Shown here one piece after another: positions 15,890 to 16,804 of a stretch of 16,804 nt of DNA. A program made the translations under genes and the position numbers. The first letter of the stretch is position 1, and every line of letters begins with the position of its first letter. The DNA is taken from contig NSJX01000008.1 in the NCBI GenBank assembly GCA_002286715.1, positions 837,414-854,217 on the forward strand, read 5' to 3'. Under the pieces are notes generated by a model. It was not told the DNA's origin. It saw only the letters and a list, made by a program, of their open reading frames with translations, and did not search any database. This DNA comes from Dentipellis sp. KUC8613 (Eukaryota > Basidiomycota > Agaricomycetes > Russulales > Hericiaceae).

Positions 15890-16690
15890 GCCCTCGTCGA
15901 GTCGCACCGTATCGTGCTGTGCCGCGCCACATCAACCTCGTCGCACCCTCTTTGCACCATCTCGCGCCTCATCCTGCCCTCTTTGCGCCCCATGGGGCCG
16001 TCTGCGCGCCACGCCGTGTTCGTGCTGCGTCACGCTGCACCACGTCGTCTTGCACCCCACCGCGCCGCCAACGCCATCTTTCCATCTTGCGCACCACTGA
16101 CACCATCTGGCAGCCCATCGTCGCCGCGTCGTCACCACGCGCCCCAACGTCACACGTCCCTGCCCCGCCATCACCAGCCCCCGCGCCGCCGTCACGCACC
16201 CGGGCGGCACCGTTTGGCGGCCCGCGCCGTCTTGCACGCCCACACCTCGTCTCTCGCGCCTACGCCCTCTAAAGCCCTTTCTCGCGCTCACGCGCGCTCG
16301 CCTCCACGCGCTCCCTCCCCTACACGTGTCACCGGGCCCTCCGGCGCCCACCTTTGCTCACACTCCTTGCACCCGCGCCCACCCCTTCTTTCTTGTAGCC
16401 CGTGGCTGCGCACCGCCCTCGTGCTTCTTCGCGTCGCCGCCACGTACCCCCGCATCGCCGCCAATTGCCGCCACGCGCCCCAACGGGCGCCTTCTCCTCG
16501 CTCGTGGCCGCTCCCCGCCTTCGCATGCCTTCGCGCTGCCGCCATGCGCCCCAACAGCACCGTTTTGCGCCCTAGCGACGCGCTGTAGGCCCCCTGGCAC
16601 CCCCGCGACGCCGCCTTACGCGACCGCCCTCGCCGCCGCCCAACCTCGCTTGTCGCCATCGGCGCTCGTTCACCGCCATCTGCCTGTCGC
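15890..16690 (+). repeat. GC-rich minisatellite tract, pyrimidine-rich on +
   Basis: Degenerate 18-23-bp units (CCATCTCGCGCC, CGCCCCATGGGGCCGTCTGC, GCCGTCACGCACCCGG) run 0.8 kb and stop exactly at the ACTAGT terminus at 16691 with no decayed edge. This differs from the tract edges at 5.9 and 13.9 kb and suggests the element at 16691 inserted into the tract comparatively recently. Open frames (150, 224 and 134 codons on +) are repeat artefacts. Confidence 0.85.
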
Positions 16691-16804
16691 ACTAGTTGGG
16701 AGTGGGCCATCACAAGTGCGGCAGATCTGATTCAGCCAGGGGGGATATTACTTCAAGAATTCATAACTTAATATTATACACCCAAGTAATAATGAACTGG
16801 GATG
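16691..16804 (-). mobile_element. ACTAGT-type element end, copy 3 (cut by window end)
   Basis: ACTAGTTGGGAGTGGGCC, a GC hairpin with GTGCGGCAG, and TCTGATTCAGCCA match the end at 6083. After a roughly 40-bp AT-rich addition, AATAATGAACTGGG matches AATGATTAACTGGG near 6141. So homology continues inward and the element extends past the window. Orientation is as at 6083. The outside flank is pure minisatellite. Confidence 0.6.

Noticed and set aside
16691..16700. CACTA-type transposon ends
   Set aside because: Only two of the three copies have C before ACTA, and the position of the shared boundary does not fit a CACTA start.
1..16804. CRISPR array or prokaryotic system
   Set aside because: Repeats are degenerate with no constant spacers. 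There are no cas-like or ribosome-binding-site-led genes, and the intron-like and tRNA-derived elements point to a eukaryote.

Overview
No protein-coding gene could be supported anywhere in this window. It reads as a eukaryotic nuclear, repeat-only region. Evidence for that: nested repeat families, tRNA-derived promoter-like boxes, GT-AG intron-like stretches of 65-140 nt with pyrimidine tracts, and strong CpG-to-TpG/CpA decay in some repeat copies. Small intron-like spacing together with CpG-type decay would fit a repeat-rich fungus (or another methylating microbial eukaryote), but the organism cannot be identified from the sequence.

The dominant component, roughly 10-11 kb of the 16.8 kb, is a very GC- and CpG-rich, highly degenerate minisatellite with a unit of about 19-23 bp (most often 21). 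It lies in tracts of both polarities. The pyrimidine-rich strand (unit core CCCTCGCGCGCCCCACGGC or CCATCTGCGCCCC) is on + at about 1143-1594, 2669-5930, 8111-9820, 10247-12345 and 15890-16690. It is on - at about 1-867, 9821-10106 and 14035-15480. The array is poor in stop codons in every frame, so it produces long overlapping open frames (up to 521 codons) of R/A/P/S/H repeats that are not believable genes.

The tracts are separated by moderate-GC or AT-rich segments that carry at least two dispersed repeat families. Family A/B has a roughly 470-bp AT-rich module starting at a TGATTCAT..ATGAATCA palindrome (about 1961 and 7395). This is followed by a module containing CGGGAATTGC (about 868, 2391 and 7842), and in two copies by a hairpin of GCGAGCCC/GGGCTCGC that leads straight into a GC tract. 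Family C has ends marked by ACTAGT + GGAGTGGGCC + GC-rich hairpin, at 6083, 13845 (inverted) and 16691. The 6083 and 13845 copies face each other across 7.76 kb. Their arms share inverted homology, including a tRNA-like A-box/B-box segment, so 6083-13845 is either one large inverted-repeat element or two inverted copies of a roughly 1-kb element trapping other repeats.

CpG content changes abruptly. The GC tracts are saturated with CpG, while blocks of 923, 574, 295, 203 and 192 bp contain none. Aligning the two inverted arms shows CpG replaced by TpG or CpA at nearly every differing site in the left copy, which indicates methylation-type (or CpG-directed mutational) decay with copies of different age or exposure. 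A 72-bp nearly perfect fold-back palindrome sits at 15602-15673, between two divergently oriented GC tracts.
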